A DNA stretch of 64,000 nt from contig NZ_CP039373.1 of NCBI RefSeq assembly GCF_000179235.2, forward strand, positions 1,705,860-1,769,859, given 5' to 3'. The stretch's first letter is position 1. Every line of letters starts with the position of its first letter. A model generated the notes under the pieces. The model saw only the letters and a program-made list of their open reading frames with translations, searched no databases and had not been told where the DNA came from. This document shows positions 51,410-59,795 of the stretch, one piece after another. The position numbers and the translations under genes are program-made. The stretch comes from Synechococcus sp. CB0101 (GTDB taxonomy: Bacteria; Cyanobacteriota; Cyanobacteriia; PCC-6307; Cyanobiaceae).

Positions 51410-52494
51410 GCCAGAGTTGGCCTTCAGGCCGGCTTCCCTTGCGCTCGATCCGCATTCTTGTTCCCGGCACCACGGGCCGGTTTCGTTGTGGTGGTCTGCT
51501 GGTGGAGCTGCAGACCGCCAGGCTCTTGGAGCAGATCGCCCGTGTGGAGGTGGTCACCTACCGGCAGAGGGAGCCTGATCATCCGTTTTTGGCCGACCTG
51601 CTGCGGCAAGAGCCGGCTGACTGCTCCAGCGACTCTCCCTTGTGGTTGGTGAGTTGGGGGTTTGACGTGCCTTGGCTGCTGCGCCGGCTCAAGGGCCGAG
51701 CCGCCGCTTATCACGCCCACAGCAGTGGGTATGGATTTGATTTGCCGGCGGGGGTGCCGGTGGTCGCCGTGAGCCGCAACACCCTCGGCTACTGGGGCGA
51801 TCGCGCGCCCCGCAATCCGCTCACGCTGGTGCCGAATGCCCTCGAGCCGATGTGGCTCGAACGCGGCGCTCGCACGGACTCAGCCGTGAGGCCAATCGAT
51901 GTGCTGGTGCAGCGGCGCAAAACCAGTGCCTATGTGCTGGATCAGTTGGTGCCTGCGCTGCGTGAACGCGGACTCAAGGTGGAGGTGCAGAGCGGCTGGG
52001 TGGAGGATCTGGTGGATCTCTTCAACAGCGCGACGGTTTACCTCTACGACTCGGCTCCCTATTGGCGCAGCCGCGGTGTGACGGAGGGATTTGGGCTGCC
52101 GCCAATCGAGGCCCTGGCTTGCGGGTGCGTGGTGTTCAGCAGCGTGAACCACGCTTTGGCCGACAACCTCGATCCCGGTCGGATGGGTCATCAGCTCGGC
52201 GCCGGCACGCTCCAGGCCGATCTCGAGCGCATCACAGCGGCTGTGCAGGCGCCTGATGCCTGGCGTGCAGAGCCATCTGCGCTGGCTCGGCTCCTCGAGG
52301 GCTGCTCGGAGCAGGCGCAGTTGATGCGTTGGCAGGAAGCGCTCCAGCAGATCAACCAACACTGGGATCGATTGGCGGCTGGATCCTCAGCGCTCCCTGC
52401 CCCGAAGCAGGGCCTGCTGCCCTGGGGCCGGATCCGTCAGGGCTTGGCCAATCAGATCTCTGGTCTCGCCTGGGCTTTGAAGAGTCGTCGCTGA
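51406..52494 (+). CDS. GT-B glycosyltransferase (GT4-like)
   Basis: About 362 residues. The N-terminal Rossmann half starts SIRILVPGTTGRFRCGGLLVELQ, with AYHAHSSGYGF. The C-terminal donor site has LVPNALEPMW and the EGFGLPPIEALACG motif (E-x7-E), typical of family 4 transferases. No membrane segment is visible. The start is TTG 51406 overlapping ho1, or TTG 51439 (giving MRSIRILVPG), which I find equally plausible. It begins a plus-strand run with the ABC exporter genes, 24 nt downstream. Confidence 0.85.
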   Translation: MSQSWPSGRLPLRSIRILVPGTTGRFRCGGLLVELQTARLLEQIARVEVVTYRQREPDHPFLADLLRQEPADCSSDSPLWLVSWGFDVPWLLRRLKGRAAAYHAHSSGYGFDLPAGVPVVAVSRNTLGYWGDRAPRNPLTLVPNALEPMWLERGARTDSAVRPIDVLVQRRKTSAYVLDQLVPALRERGLKVEVQSGWVEDLVDLFNSATVYLYDSAPYWRSRGVTEGFGLPPIEALACGCVVFSSVNHALADNLDPGRMGHQLGAGTLQADLERITAAVQAPDAWRAEPSALARLLEGCSEQAQLMRWQEALQQINQHWDRLAAGSSALPAPKQGLLPWGRIRQGLANQISGLAWALKSRR

Positions 52495-52518
52495 TGGGTG
52501 AACCGATAATTTGCTCCT

Positions 52519-54336
52519 ATGCAAAGCCGGACTCTTGACCAGCTGCGGCAGCTGTTCCGCTTGTTGCCGCAGCAGCGTCTGAGGGCTTTGCAGGCCTTGG
52601 TGCCCGTATCGGTGCTGCCTGGTGCCTTGGATCTGGCCTGTGTCTGGTTGATTGCCCAGCTCACAGGATCGCTGGTGGGGCAGACCCGGCTTCAGCCGTT
52701 GGCGGGTTCCGAGGCAGTGGATCAGAGCCTTTGGCTGATCGGTGGATTCGTGTTGGCCTGCTGGTTGGCGTCGGCGGCGAAGCTCGCCTTGAGGCTGCGG
52801 CAGCAACGCCTGGCCGCAAGGATTTGGCGTGATCTCTCAGATCAGATCTATGCGCGTCTGCTGAGGCAGCCGCTGCTGTTCCATCTGGAGTCGGGCTCGG
52901 CTGAGCTCAGCGCTCGGGTGCTGGCCAATCTCAATCACTTGGCGGTGAATGTGATCACACCGATCCTGCAGTTGATCAGCGGGGTGGCGTCCATCACCTT
53001 GCTGTCCATCGGGATTCTGTGGGTGGGGCGCTGGCTCTCGGTTGCCCTGGTGTTGGGGTTGGTGCTGGCCTACGTGCTTGTTTCGCTGAGCGTGACCCCG
53101 CGGCTGCGGGCAGCCAGCTCCGTGCGGGTAGCGATGGAGAGCCGCTCCTCCCAGGTGTTGCTCGAATCCATCCATGCCGTTCGCGATATCCAGCTCACCA
53201 GCAGCGAGCCTCACTTCCAATCGATTTTTGGGCGCTCCACGGAGCTCTCCAGGCAGAGCATCTGGTTGGCTGAGTGGTTGCCTGAGTTGCCGCGGGGCTT
53301 GATTGAGCCGCTGGGCATCACGGTGATCTTTGCGATCGGGGCCCTTCCGGCGCTGCTCAGTGGTAACCCCCAGCGGGTGCAGCAGATCCTGCCCTTCCTG
53401 GCGATGATTTCAGTGGCGGCCCTGCGGTTGACGCCACCGCTGCAAGACGCGTTTCGCGCCCTGACCCGGATCCGCGGCTCGCTGCCCTTGCTGGGGGACG
53501 TTGTGGAGCTGCTGTCGTTGCCCGAGCAGCGCCCCACCCTGCTCACCCCTGGCGTGCCTTCTCCTGCAGGAGTGGCTCCACGTCATTTCGTGCGCTTGCG
53601 CGATGTGTGGTTCCGCTACCCCCAGTCCCACGACTGGGTGCTCAAGGGGGTGGACCTCACCATTCCGGTTGGTGCGCGCGTGGCCCTGGTCGGCACCACG
53701 GGCAGTGGGAAGAGCACAACTGCCCATGTATTGCTCGGATTGCTCAGCCCACAGAAGGGTGCGCTTGAGCTCGATGGCATTGCCGTGGACGATCTGGAAG
53801 TGCCGGCCTGGCAGGCCAACTGCGCTCACGTTCCCCAGTCGATCCATTTGCTGCACGGCACGATCCTGGAGAACGTGGCCTTCGGCGAGGCCATGGAGCA
53901 GGTGGATGAGCACCGCGTCTGGGAGGCTCTCGAGGCGGCGCGTCTCGACGACTTTGTGGCGCAGTTGCCCTTTGGACTTCAGAGCCCTGTTGGCGACGAT
54001 GGTCTGCGTTTGTCGGGTGGGCAACGGCAGCGCCTTGCCCTGGCTCGGGCCTTCTATCGCCGCTCCAGCTTCCTGGTGCTAGACGAGGCCACCAGTGCCC
54101 TCGACAACCGCACCGAATCGGAAGTGATCGACGCGTTGGAGCTGGTGGGCCGTCGCTGCACCACGTTGGTGGTCGCTCATCGGCTGAGCACGGTGAGTCG
54201 CTGCGATCGCATTGTGGAGTTGGTGGATGGGGGCATCAGGGCCTACAGCACCGTTGATGAGCTCCAGAGCTCATCCGCCACGTTTGATGAGCTGCTGCGT
54301 CTCGACGATCACGCGATCGGTTTGGCAGGTCACTGA
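52519..54336 (+). CDS. ABC exporter, MsbA/PglK type (first of tandem pair)
   Basis: 605 residues: a six-helix membrane domain (about 20-310) fused to a nucleotide-binding domain. Walker A GTTGSGKST is at 392-400, the Q-loop in AHVPQSIHLL, signature LSGGQRQRLALARAF, Walker B FLVLDEATSALD and H-loop VVAHRLST. The closest well-known layout is PglK, which flips lipid-linked oligosaccharides, or MsbA for lipid A; the substrate is inferred from the surrounding glycosyl- and sulfotransferases. The neighbouring ABC gene is a clear paralog, so the functional unit may be a heterodimer. Confidence 0.92.
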   Translation: MQSRTLDQLRQLFRLLPQQRLRALQALVPVSVLPGALDLACVWLIAQLTGSLVGQTRLQPLAGSEAVDQSLWLIGGFVLACWLASAAKLALRLRQQRLAARIWRDLSDQIYARLLRQPLLFHLESGSAELSARVLANLNHLAVNVITPILQLISGVASITLLSIGILWVGRWLSVALVLGLVLAYVLVSLSVTPRLRAASSVRVAMESRSSQVLLESIHAVRDIQLTSSEPHFQSIFGRSTELSRQSIWLAEWLPELPRGLIEPLGITVIFAIGALPALLSGNPQRVQQILPFLAMISVAALRLTPPLQDAFRALTRIRGSLPLLGDVVELLSLPEQRPTLLTPGVPSPAGVAPRHFVRLRDVWFRYPQSHDWVLKGVDLTIPVGARVALVGTTGSGKSTTAHVLLGLLSPQKGALELDGIAVDDLEVPAWQANCAHVPQSIHLLHGTILENVAFGEAMEQVDEHRVWEALEAARLDDFVAQLPFGLQSPVGDDGLRLSGGQRQRLALARAFYRRSSFLVLDEATSALDNRTESEVIDALELVGRRCTTLVVAHRLSTVSRCDRIVELVDGGIRAYSTVDELQSSSATFDELLRLDDHAIGLAGH

Positions 54337-54420
54337 ATGCCTGGGTCGATCGGTTGGCTGGCTGGCCTTTTCATGGCGACGCCTCTCGCCATGGCCGCAT
54401 AGCTTGTCATCAGGAAGAGG

Positions 54421-56280
54421 ATGCCTGGCTGGATGGCGCAGCTTCAAAGCAAGACGCTGCAGCAGGTGGTCCAGTTGGCCGGGCAATTGCCGCCTCATTT
54501 GCGGCGCCGCATTCTTGTTCTGTTACCGATCTCGGTGGTTCCAGGCATCCTCGATGCCGCATCGATTGCGGTGGTGGCCTGGATGATGTCCACCTTGTTG
54601 GGCACTCGTCTGCGCCAAGGCATTCCGTCGTTGCCGTTTCTCCAGGGTGATCGGTTGGATCAGGCCCTGTGGCTGATCGCCCTGTTCATCCTGTTTTCCT
54701 GGTTGCGATCACTATCCAAACTGCTTGTACTGGGCTTGCAGGAGCGGATGACGGGCCAGCTTTGGCTGTGGCTCACGGAAACGATCTATGCCCGCATTTT
54801 GTCGCAGCCCTACGAATTTCATATTGGCAAGAATGACAAGAAGTTGGCGACACAACTGCTGTCCAACGTGACCCATGTGGTCAAGGGTGTCTTTTCGCCA
54901 TTGCTGCAGTTGCAGTCGTCCTTGATCACGGTTTTCTTCTTATTTGCTGGCCTTATCTATGTTGGTCGCTGGTATGCGATGGCCCTGTTTTTCTGTCTGG
55001 TCATTGCGTACGGCGGTTTTTCTGTGTTGCTGACGCCTTATCTCAGGCGTGCCTCATCTCAGAAGCTGCGCTTGGCATCAGCCATGAAGCAGGGATTTTT
55101 CGAGTCAATGAACGTGATTCGTGAGATCCATCTCTCATCCGCAGAGCCTTTTTTCAAGCGTGCCTTCGGCGTGGATTCTCGAAAGGCAAAGCGTGTCGAA
55201 GCGCTCAATAACTTTCTTCCTAATCTACCCAAGCAAATCATCGAACCTGTCGGGATCACTCTGATCTTCTCGTTCGGCGCCTTGCCGGCTCTCTTGGGAA
55301 AGGGGAGCGTTGGTGACCTCAAGCAGATCATCCCTTTCCTCGCCACCCTCGCGCTGGCATCGCAGCGGATCACCCCAGCCATGAACGACCTGTTCAAGGC
55401 CCTCACCCGCTTGCGTGCATCCTTGCCGAATCTCACCAGCGTCCTCGGTTTTCTGGCTCTGCCTGAGCCAACAGGGATGTCGCTTGGATTGGCGTCAGCG
55501 GGGATCAGTCCGGAGGGCATCAGGCCGCGACGATCCATTCGGTTGCACGATGTGAGCTACTGCTACCCAGGTCGAGATGAACCGGTGATCTCAGGGCTCA
55601 ACCTCACGATTCCAGTCGGTTCTCGTGTGGCTCTGGTGGGTTCCACCGGCAGTGGCAAAAGCACCACAGCCCATCTGTTGTTGGGCTTGCTCACCCCGCA
55701 ACAAGGCGCCCTCGAGATTGATGGTCTTGTGGTGGAGCCCGACGATCTGCGGGCTTGGCAGTCGTGTTGCGCCTACGTGCCGCAGATCGTGTCGTTTTTG
55801 CGGGGCAGTGTTCTGGAGAACATTGCTTTTGCAGAGGATCCGATGCAAGTGGATCAGGATCGCGTCTGGGAAGCTCTCGAAGCGGCTCAGCTGCAAGATG
55901 TGGTGGCGAGCCTCCCCTATGGCCTGTACACACCCGTAGGTCGTGATGGTTTGCACCTCTCGGGCGGCCAGCGTCAACGCCTGGCTCTGGCACGCGCTTT
56001 TTACCGCAAAGCCGAGTTCTTGCTGTTGGATGAAGCCACTAGTGCTCTCGATAACCGCACGGAATCTGAAGTGATTGCGGCGCTTGAAATTGTGGCTCGT
56101 CGCTGCACCACCGTGGTGATTGCCCATCGCTTATCAACGATTGAGCGTTGCGATCGGATCTTTGAATTTGAAGCTGGGCGCCTCAAGGCATCGGGCACGT
56201 TTGACCAATTAAGGGAACGTTCCGATAGTTTCAAGGATCTGACCCAACTCGAGGGTCGTTTCGCGATCCAGCAGGAATGA
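54421..56280 (+). CDS. ABC exporter, MsbA/PglK type (second of tandem pair)
   Basis: 619 residues with the same architecture as the preceding gene: membrane domain (about 35-325) then Walker A GSTGSGKST (407-415), YVPQIVSFLRGSVLENIAF, LSGGQRQRLALARAF, Walker B LLLDEATSALD and VIAHRLST. Shared stretches such as EP-GIT-IF-GALPALL in the membrane part show recent duplication. All catalytic motifs are intact in both copies, so neither looks like a silent half. An 84-nt spacer precedes it, and the stop overlaps the next gene (ATGA). Confidence 0.92.
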   Translation: MPGWMAQLQSKTLQQVVQLAGQLPPHLRRRILVLLPISVVPGILDAASIAVVAWMMSTLLGTRLRQGIPSLPFLQGDRLDQALWLIALFILFSWLRSLSKLLVLGLQERMTGQLWLWLTETIYARILSQPYEFHIGKNDKKLATQLLSNVTHVVKGVFSPLLQLQSSLITVFFLFAGLIYVGRWYAMALFFCLVIAYGGFSVLLTPYLRRASSQKLRLASAMKQGFFESMNVIREIHLSSAEPFFKRAFGVDSRKAKRVEALNNFLPNLPKQIIEPVGITLIFSFGALPALLGKGSVGDLKQIIPFLATLALASQRITPAMNDLFKALTRLRASLPNLTSVLGFLALPEPTGMSLGLASAGISPEGIRPRRSIRLHDVSYCYPGRDEPVISGLNLTIPVGSRVALVGSTGSGKSTTAHLLLGLLTPQQGALEIDGLVVEPDDLRAWQSCCAYVPQIVSFLRGSVLENIAFAEDPMQVDQDRVWEALEAAQLQDVVASLPYGLYTPVGRDGLHLSGGQRQRLALARAFYRKAEFLLLDEATSALDNRTESEVIAALEIVARRCTTVVIAHRLSTIERCDRIFEFEAGRLKASGTFDQLRERSDSFKDLTQLEGRFAIQQE

Positions 56281-57494
56281 GCCAGGGTCCCTTACGCCCC
56301 AGCAGGTCTCGTGATGTCGTCTTGCTGGCAACGGCTGACTGGGATCATCCTTTCTGGACGAATAAGCAGCATGTAGCCATGGCCATGTCCCAGCTGGGGC
56401 ACCGTGTGCTGTATGTGGAATCCGTGGGTCTGAGGCCACCACGCTTGGAGGGCCAGGATCTCCTAAGAATCTGGCGACGGTTGCGACGGGGTCTTAGGCC
56501 TCCTCGTCGGGTGGCTGAGAACCTCTGGGTTTGGTCGCCCCTGTTGATCCCCGCAGCTCATGCGGGCTGGAAACGAGCTTGCAACCGCTGGCTATTTGCA
56601 TTCTGGCTTGATGTTTGGCGCCGCTGCCTACATCTTCAGGCAGACTTGCTTTGGACGTATAACCCGCTGTCGGGGTTGCTGATCACATTGCCGCAGTGCC
56701 ACTATCAACAACTGGTTTATCACTGTGTTGATGATCTTGTGGCTCAGCCCTGTATGCCAGCTGCGTTGATCGCCCGAGAGGAAGAGCGCTTGTGCCGTTG
56801 CAGTGATCAGGTGTTTGTGACCTCGCCTGAGTTGTTGCGCACGCGTTCAGTTTTTAATTCCAGAATTCGATACGACTCGAATGTTGCAGATGTTGATTTC
56901 TTTGCTCGCGCCCGTGATTCAAGCATGCCCATAGCGCCAGAACTGCTTGCCTTGCCTGAGGGGCCACGCCTTGGCTTCATCGGTGCCGTGAGTGCTTATA
57001 AGCTCGACTTCAACCTGTTGGCTCAGTTGGCAGAAGCCCGTCCTGATTGTCAGATCATCTTGATCGGAAGGCTTGGAGAAGGTGATCCGTCAACCGATCT
57101 GCAGCGGGTGGAGAGCTATCCCAATGTCCACTGTTTGGGCCCAAGGGCTTATGCAGAACTGCCATTTTATTTGAGGGGTTTTGATCTGGCTTTGTTGCCA
57201 TGCCCAATTAATGACTACACCCGATCGATGTTTCCGATGAAGTTTTTTGAGTACATGGCGGCTGGGGTTCCCATTGTTTCAACCGCGCTTCCGGCTCTGC
57301 AGGACTATGCCGAACTTGCCTGTCTGTGTCGTACAGATCACGATTTTATTGATGCGATAAATTGCTTGCTGAGCTCTGATGACCGGCGACATGAAGCTGT
57401 TGTTCCTCTGCAACAGATGCCTACGCACTGCAGTTATCGAGGGCGCACGCAGCTCATGATGCAGGTGTTGGATCGTGATCAGACTGGCATATAA
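56277..57494 (+). CDS. GT-B glycosyltransferase
   Basis: 405 residues. The N-terminus DVVLLATADWDHPFWTNKQH with HVAMAMSQLGHRVLYVES is the acceptor-side Rossmann fold. The donor side has GPRLGFIGAVSAYKLDF, IILIGRL and MFPMKFFEYMAAGVPIVST (glutamate-containing nucleotide-sugar loop). It resembles the UDP-galactopyranose/teichuronic-type transferases found in polysaccharide clusters. The ATG overlaps the second ABC stop, tying sugar transfer and export together. Confidence 0.88.
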   Translation: MSQGPLRPSRSRDVVLLATADWDHPFWTNKQHVAMAMSQLGHRVLYVESVGLRPPRLEGQDLLRIWRRLRRGLRPPRRVAENLWVWSPLLIPAAHAGWKRACNRWLFAFWLDVWRRCLHLQADLLWTYNPLSGLLITLPQCHYQQLVYHCVDDLVAQPCMPAALIAREEERLCRCSDQVFVTSPELLRTRSVFNSRIRYDSNVADVDFFARARDSSMPIAPELLALPEGPRLGFIGAVSAYKLDFNLLAQLAEARPDCQIILIGRLGEGDPSTDLQRVESYPNVHCLGPRAYAELPFYLRGFDLALLPCPINDYTRSMFPMKFFEYMAAGVPIVSTALPALQDYAELACLCRTDHDFIDAINCLLSSDDRRHEAVVPLQQMPTHCSYRGRTQLMMQVLDRDQTGI

Positions 57495-57495
57495 T
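57468..57495 (+). promoter_or_regulatory. Possible internal promoter ahead of the sulfotransferase genes
   Basis: A perfect TATAAT at 57490-57495 is preceded by TTGGAT at 57468-57473 with a 16-bp spacer. The expected transcript start falls on or next to the ATG at 57502, which would give a leaderless mRNA. The -35 fits only in its TTG half. Confidence 0.35.
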
Positions 57496-57501
57496 TGATG
57501 C

Positions 57502-58650
57502 ATGATGAAGCGCACCGCCCTTGTTCATATCGGTCTTGAAAAAACCGGGTCGACGGCGATCCAGCGGTGGCTTGCTTCCAATCGTGAGCTCATTCAGAGT
57601 TCTGGCATCATCATGCCAACCTCGATTGGCTATCCCAATCACACCAAGTTGGTTTCTGCCTGCTTGGATGAAGGTGTAGTTGATAACATCAAGAGCCACC
57701 ATCTATTCGCCTCTGGTCTTTCGGAACAACGGTTTAGACAGCGTGTCTTCGCTGATCTTGACGCGGATATACAACGGGCTCCATCGTATTGGCATACACT
57801 TCTGATTACATCGGAGCTGATTTCCAGTCGCCTATCAACCGATTCCGAGGTCGATAGGCTTGTCGAACTGCTTTATCAATATGTTGATTCGATTCGATTT
57901 GTGATTTTCTTGCGGCGGCAGGATCAATTGGCGCTCAGTCGCTTTAGTTCAATTTTGAGGTCGGGCCATTCTGAGTTCTTCAATGTATTCGTCAATTACT
58001 CGCCGTTTAACTTTTTGAGCGTTCCAGACCAAAGAGCATTGAGTGATGATCTGTTCTTCTATGACTTCGAGTCCATTCTTGCCCGGTTTGAGCGTGTGCC
58101 AGGCGCGGACCTGAGTGTTTTCCTCTATGGTGCAGATCGTCCAGTTGATGTTTTGCTTCGACTGCTGGGCCTTGAAGTGCAGCTGCCAGTTTCTTCGGCA
58201 GGCCGGCATAATTCAGCATTGAGTGCTGAGGCTCAGTACATACTTGCGTCGCTGAATCAGATTTACCCTGTTCAGTTTTCCTCAGGCATGCGTAATGATG
58301 CCTATCGTCGGTTGCAGCGCCGCATCGAGTCAGAGATCACAGGTCGTACTCGTACGGTTGCAAAGAAAGAGGCGGAGGCATTTCAGGCGCGGTATCAACA
58401 GATCAATACGCGTGTTGTTCAACGCTATCAGCTTGTTGCTGGGCAAGTCTTGTTTGGCGATGCATCCGACTACCCGGATGCTGTTGACTATTCGGAATTG
58501 TCGTCTCTTCTGAGTGATCGCCTCAAGGTCTATCGGGATATCGCTAATACTACGGTGCCCGCGGTGGAAACGATCTCTCTGCGCACCTATAATCAATTAC
58601 GTCGAATCAAAGCCTCCTTGAAGCGGGCTGTCAGTGTGTTTGTCCGCTGA
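57502..58650 (+). CDS. Sulfotransferase-like P-loop protein
   Basis: 382 residues. The N-terminal loop HIGLEKTGSTAIQRW (9-23) parallels the HIG-PKTG loop of the protein at 44763-45854 and the one at 63191, and FLRRQDQLALSRF resembles the 3'-phosphate-binding stretch. A basic, helical C-terminal extension (about 290-382) is unusual for small sulfotransferases. ATG at 57502 or 57505 (MM start). It follows the glycosyltransferase by 7 nt. The acceptor is unknown. Confidence 0.8.
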   Translation: MMKRTALVHIGLEKTGSTAIQRWLASNRELIQSSGIIMPTSIGYPNHTKLVSACLDEGVVDNIKSHHLFASGLSEQRFRQRVFADLDADIQRAPSYWHTLLITSELISSRLSTDSEVDRLVELLYQYVDSIRFVIFLRRQDQLALSRFSSILRSGHSEFFNVFVNYSPFNFLSVPDQRALSDDLFFYDFESILARFERVPGADLSVFLYGADRPVDVLLRLLGLEVQLPVSSAGRHNSALSAEAQYILASLNQIYPVQFSSGMRNDAYRRLQRRIESEITGRTRTVAKKEAEAFQARYQQINTRVVQRYQLVAGQVLFGDASDYPDAVDYSELSSLLSDRLKVYRDIANTTVPAVETISLRTYNQLRRIKASLKRAVSVFVR

Positions 58651-58652
58651 TC

Positions 58653-59780
58653 ATGTGGCTTCCTTACCGTCTAACCCAGCTTTTACCCACACGGGCCCGT
58701 GTGCGCAAGGTTTGGTACAGCTCACCTCTGTTCCGTTCCGAGCGCGAATTCAAGCGCCGTTGGACCATCGCTAGAGGTGATCACTCACAGCAGGTTGAGC
58801 AGCATGCTCATCCTGCTGTGACTCTTTGTCGGATCATCGGCAATGATTTGTTCCCCAGGCAGCAGACAGGCCAGGCTGTCGCCAATCTCAAAACCATTCT
58901 GCAAAGGGAATCTAATCCTCATGAATGGAGGAAGCTCTTTATCCTCAATCGATTTATTGATCTCGATCTTCAATATGAAGCCGTTGAGCTCATTCGCGAG
59001 GCCGGTCATTCTTGTGAAGTGATTGGGTTTGAGCCTGATGTTTATCGATCTCTTCGCTATCGCCCGGAGATCTTTGGCGGATTAGACTATTTTCAGTCTT
59101 CCGAATTTAAGGTCAAAGATCCATTTTGCCAGGATCGCGAACGAATTTGGGCTTGTGGCGAGAAGATTCGTTATCTGATGAATATTAATGGTGCGCGTAA
59201 TCATGCATTAGCGCTGGGCAGAATCTGTTCGGATTGGACGCTTGTTCTGGATGGGAGTTGCTTCCTGACTCATACCGTTTTTGAAGCACTGCAGTCAGAC
59301 CTCTCAGCTTCTCCCAACGTTCCTTATCTGATCGTGCCCATGCGTCGTCAGGCGGAGGCGTGTGATCTGGAAGATCTCGATGTCTCGCCCACGCATCGGG
59401 AGGAGCCGCAGATCGGTTTTCGCTCAGATGCGACTGAGCAATTTGATGAGGCTTATCCCTATGGGGTTCGCGACAAGACTAGTCTTCTTAACCGGCTCGG
59501 CGTGCCTGGCCCTTGGTGCGCATGGGCACCGCTGGACTGGCATCCCGAGGCGTTGACCCGTTCGACGGACCGGCATTTGTACAAATTCGGCTCTGCTTCT
59601 GTGGTTCGCCTCACCTCAGGTGTCGCGAATGGTTCCTTGGAGCAGGTTGGTGCCCAAATGAAACGCTATCGCTCTCGTATTACAGCGATTTTTGCCACAC
59701 TGAAAGCTGTTGACCAGCAGTGTGAGGCTGTCGATGCCGGCCTCCTTGCCGGTATTACAGGTGCTACAAGCACTCTTTAA
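58653..59780 (+). CDS. Uncharacterised RIIGND-motif protein, possible GT-A glycosyltransferase
   Basis: 375 residues with no signal or membrane segment. A short basic N-terminus precedes CRIIGNDLFPRQQTGQAVANL (about 59-79), FILNRFIDLDL (about 96-106), NGARNHALALGRICSD (179-194) and WTLVLDGSCFLT (195-206). The strand-Asp-Gly pattern followed by a hydrophobic residue, and the ARN-x-A block, resemble the DXD region of GT-A enzymes, with DGS in the DXD position. I recall similar RIIGND proteins without known function. It starts 2 nt after the previous gene and so is tightly linked to the sulfotransferases. Confidence 0.6.
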   Translation: MWLPYRLTQLLPTRARVRKVWYSSPLFRSEREFKRRWTIARGDHSQQVEQHAHPAVTLCRIIGNDLFPRQQTGQAVANLKTILQRESNPHEWRKLFILNRFIDLDLQYEAVELIREAGHSCEVIGFEPDVYRSLRYRPEIFGGLDYFQSSEFKVKDPFCQDRERIWACGEKIRYLMNINGARNHALALGRICSDWTLVLDGSCFLTHTVFEALQSDLSASPNVPYLIVPMRRQAEACDLEDLDVSPTHREEPQIGFRSDATEQFDEAYPYGVRDKTSLLNRLGVPGPWCAWAPLDWHPEALTRSTDRHLYKFGSASVVRLTSGVANGSLEQVGAQMKRYRSRITAIFATLKAVDQQCEAVDAGLLAGITGATSTL

Positions 59781-59795
59781 AGACGACATTTTTCG

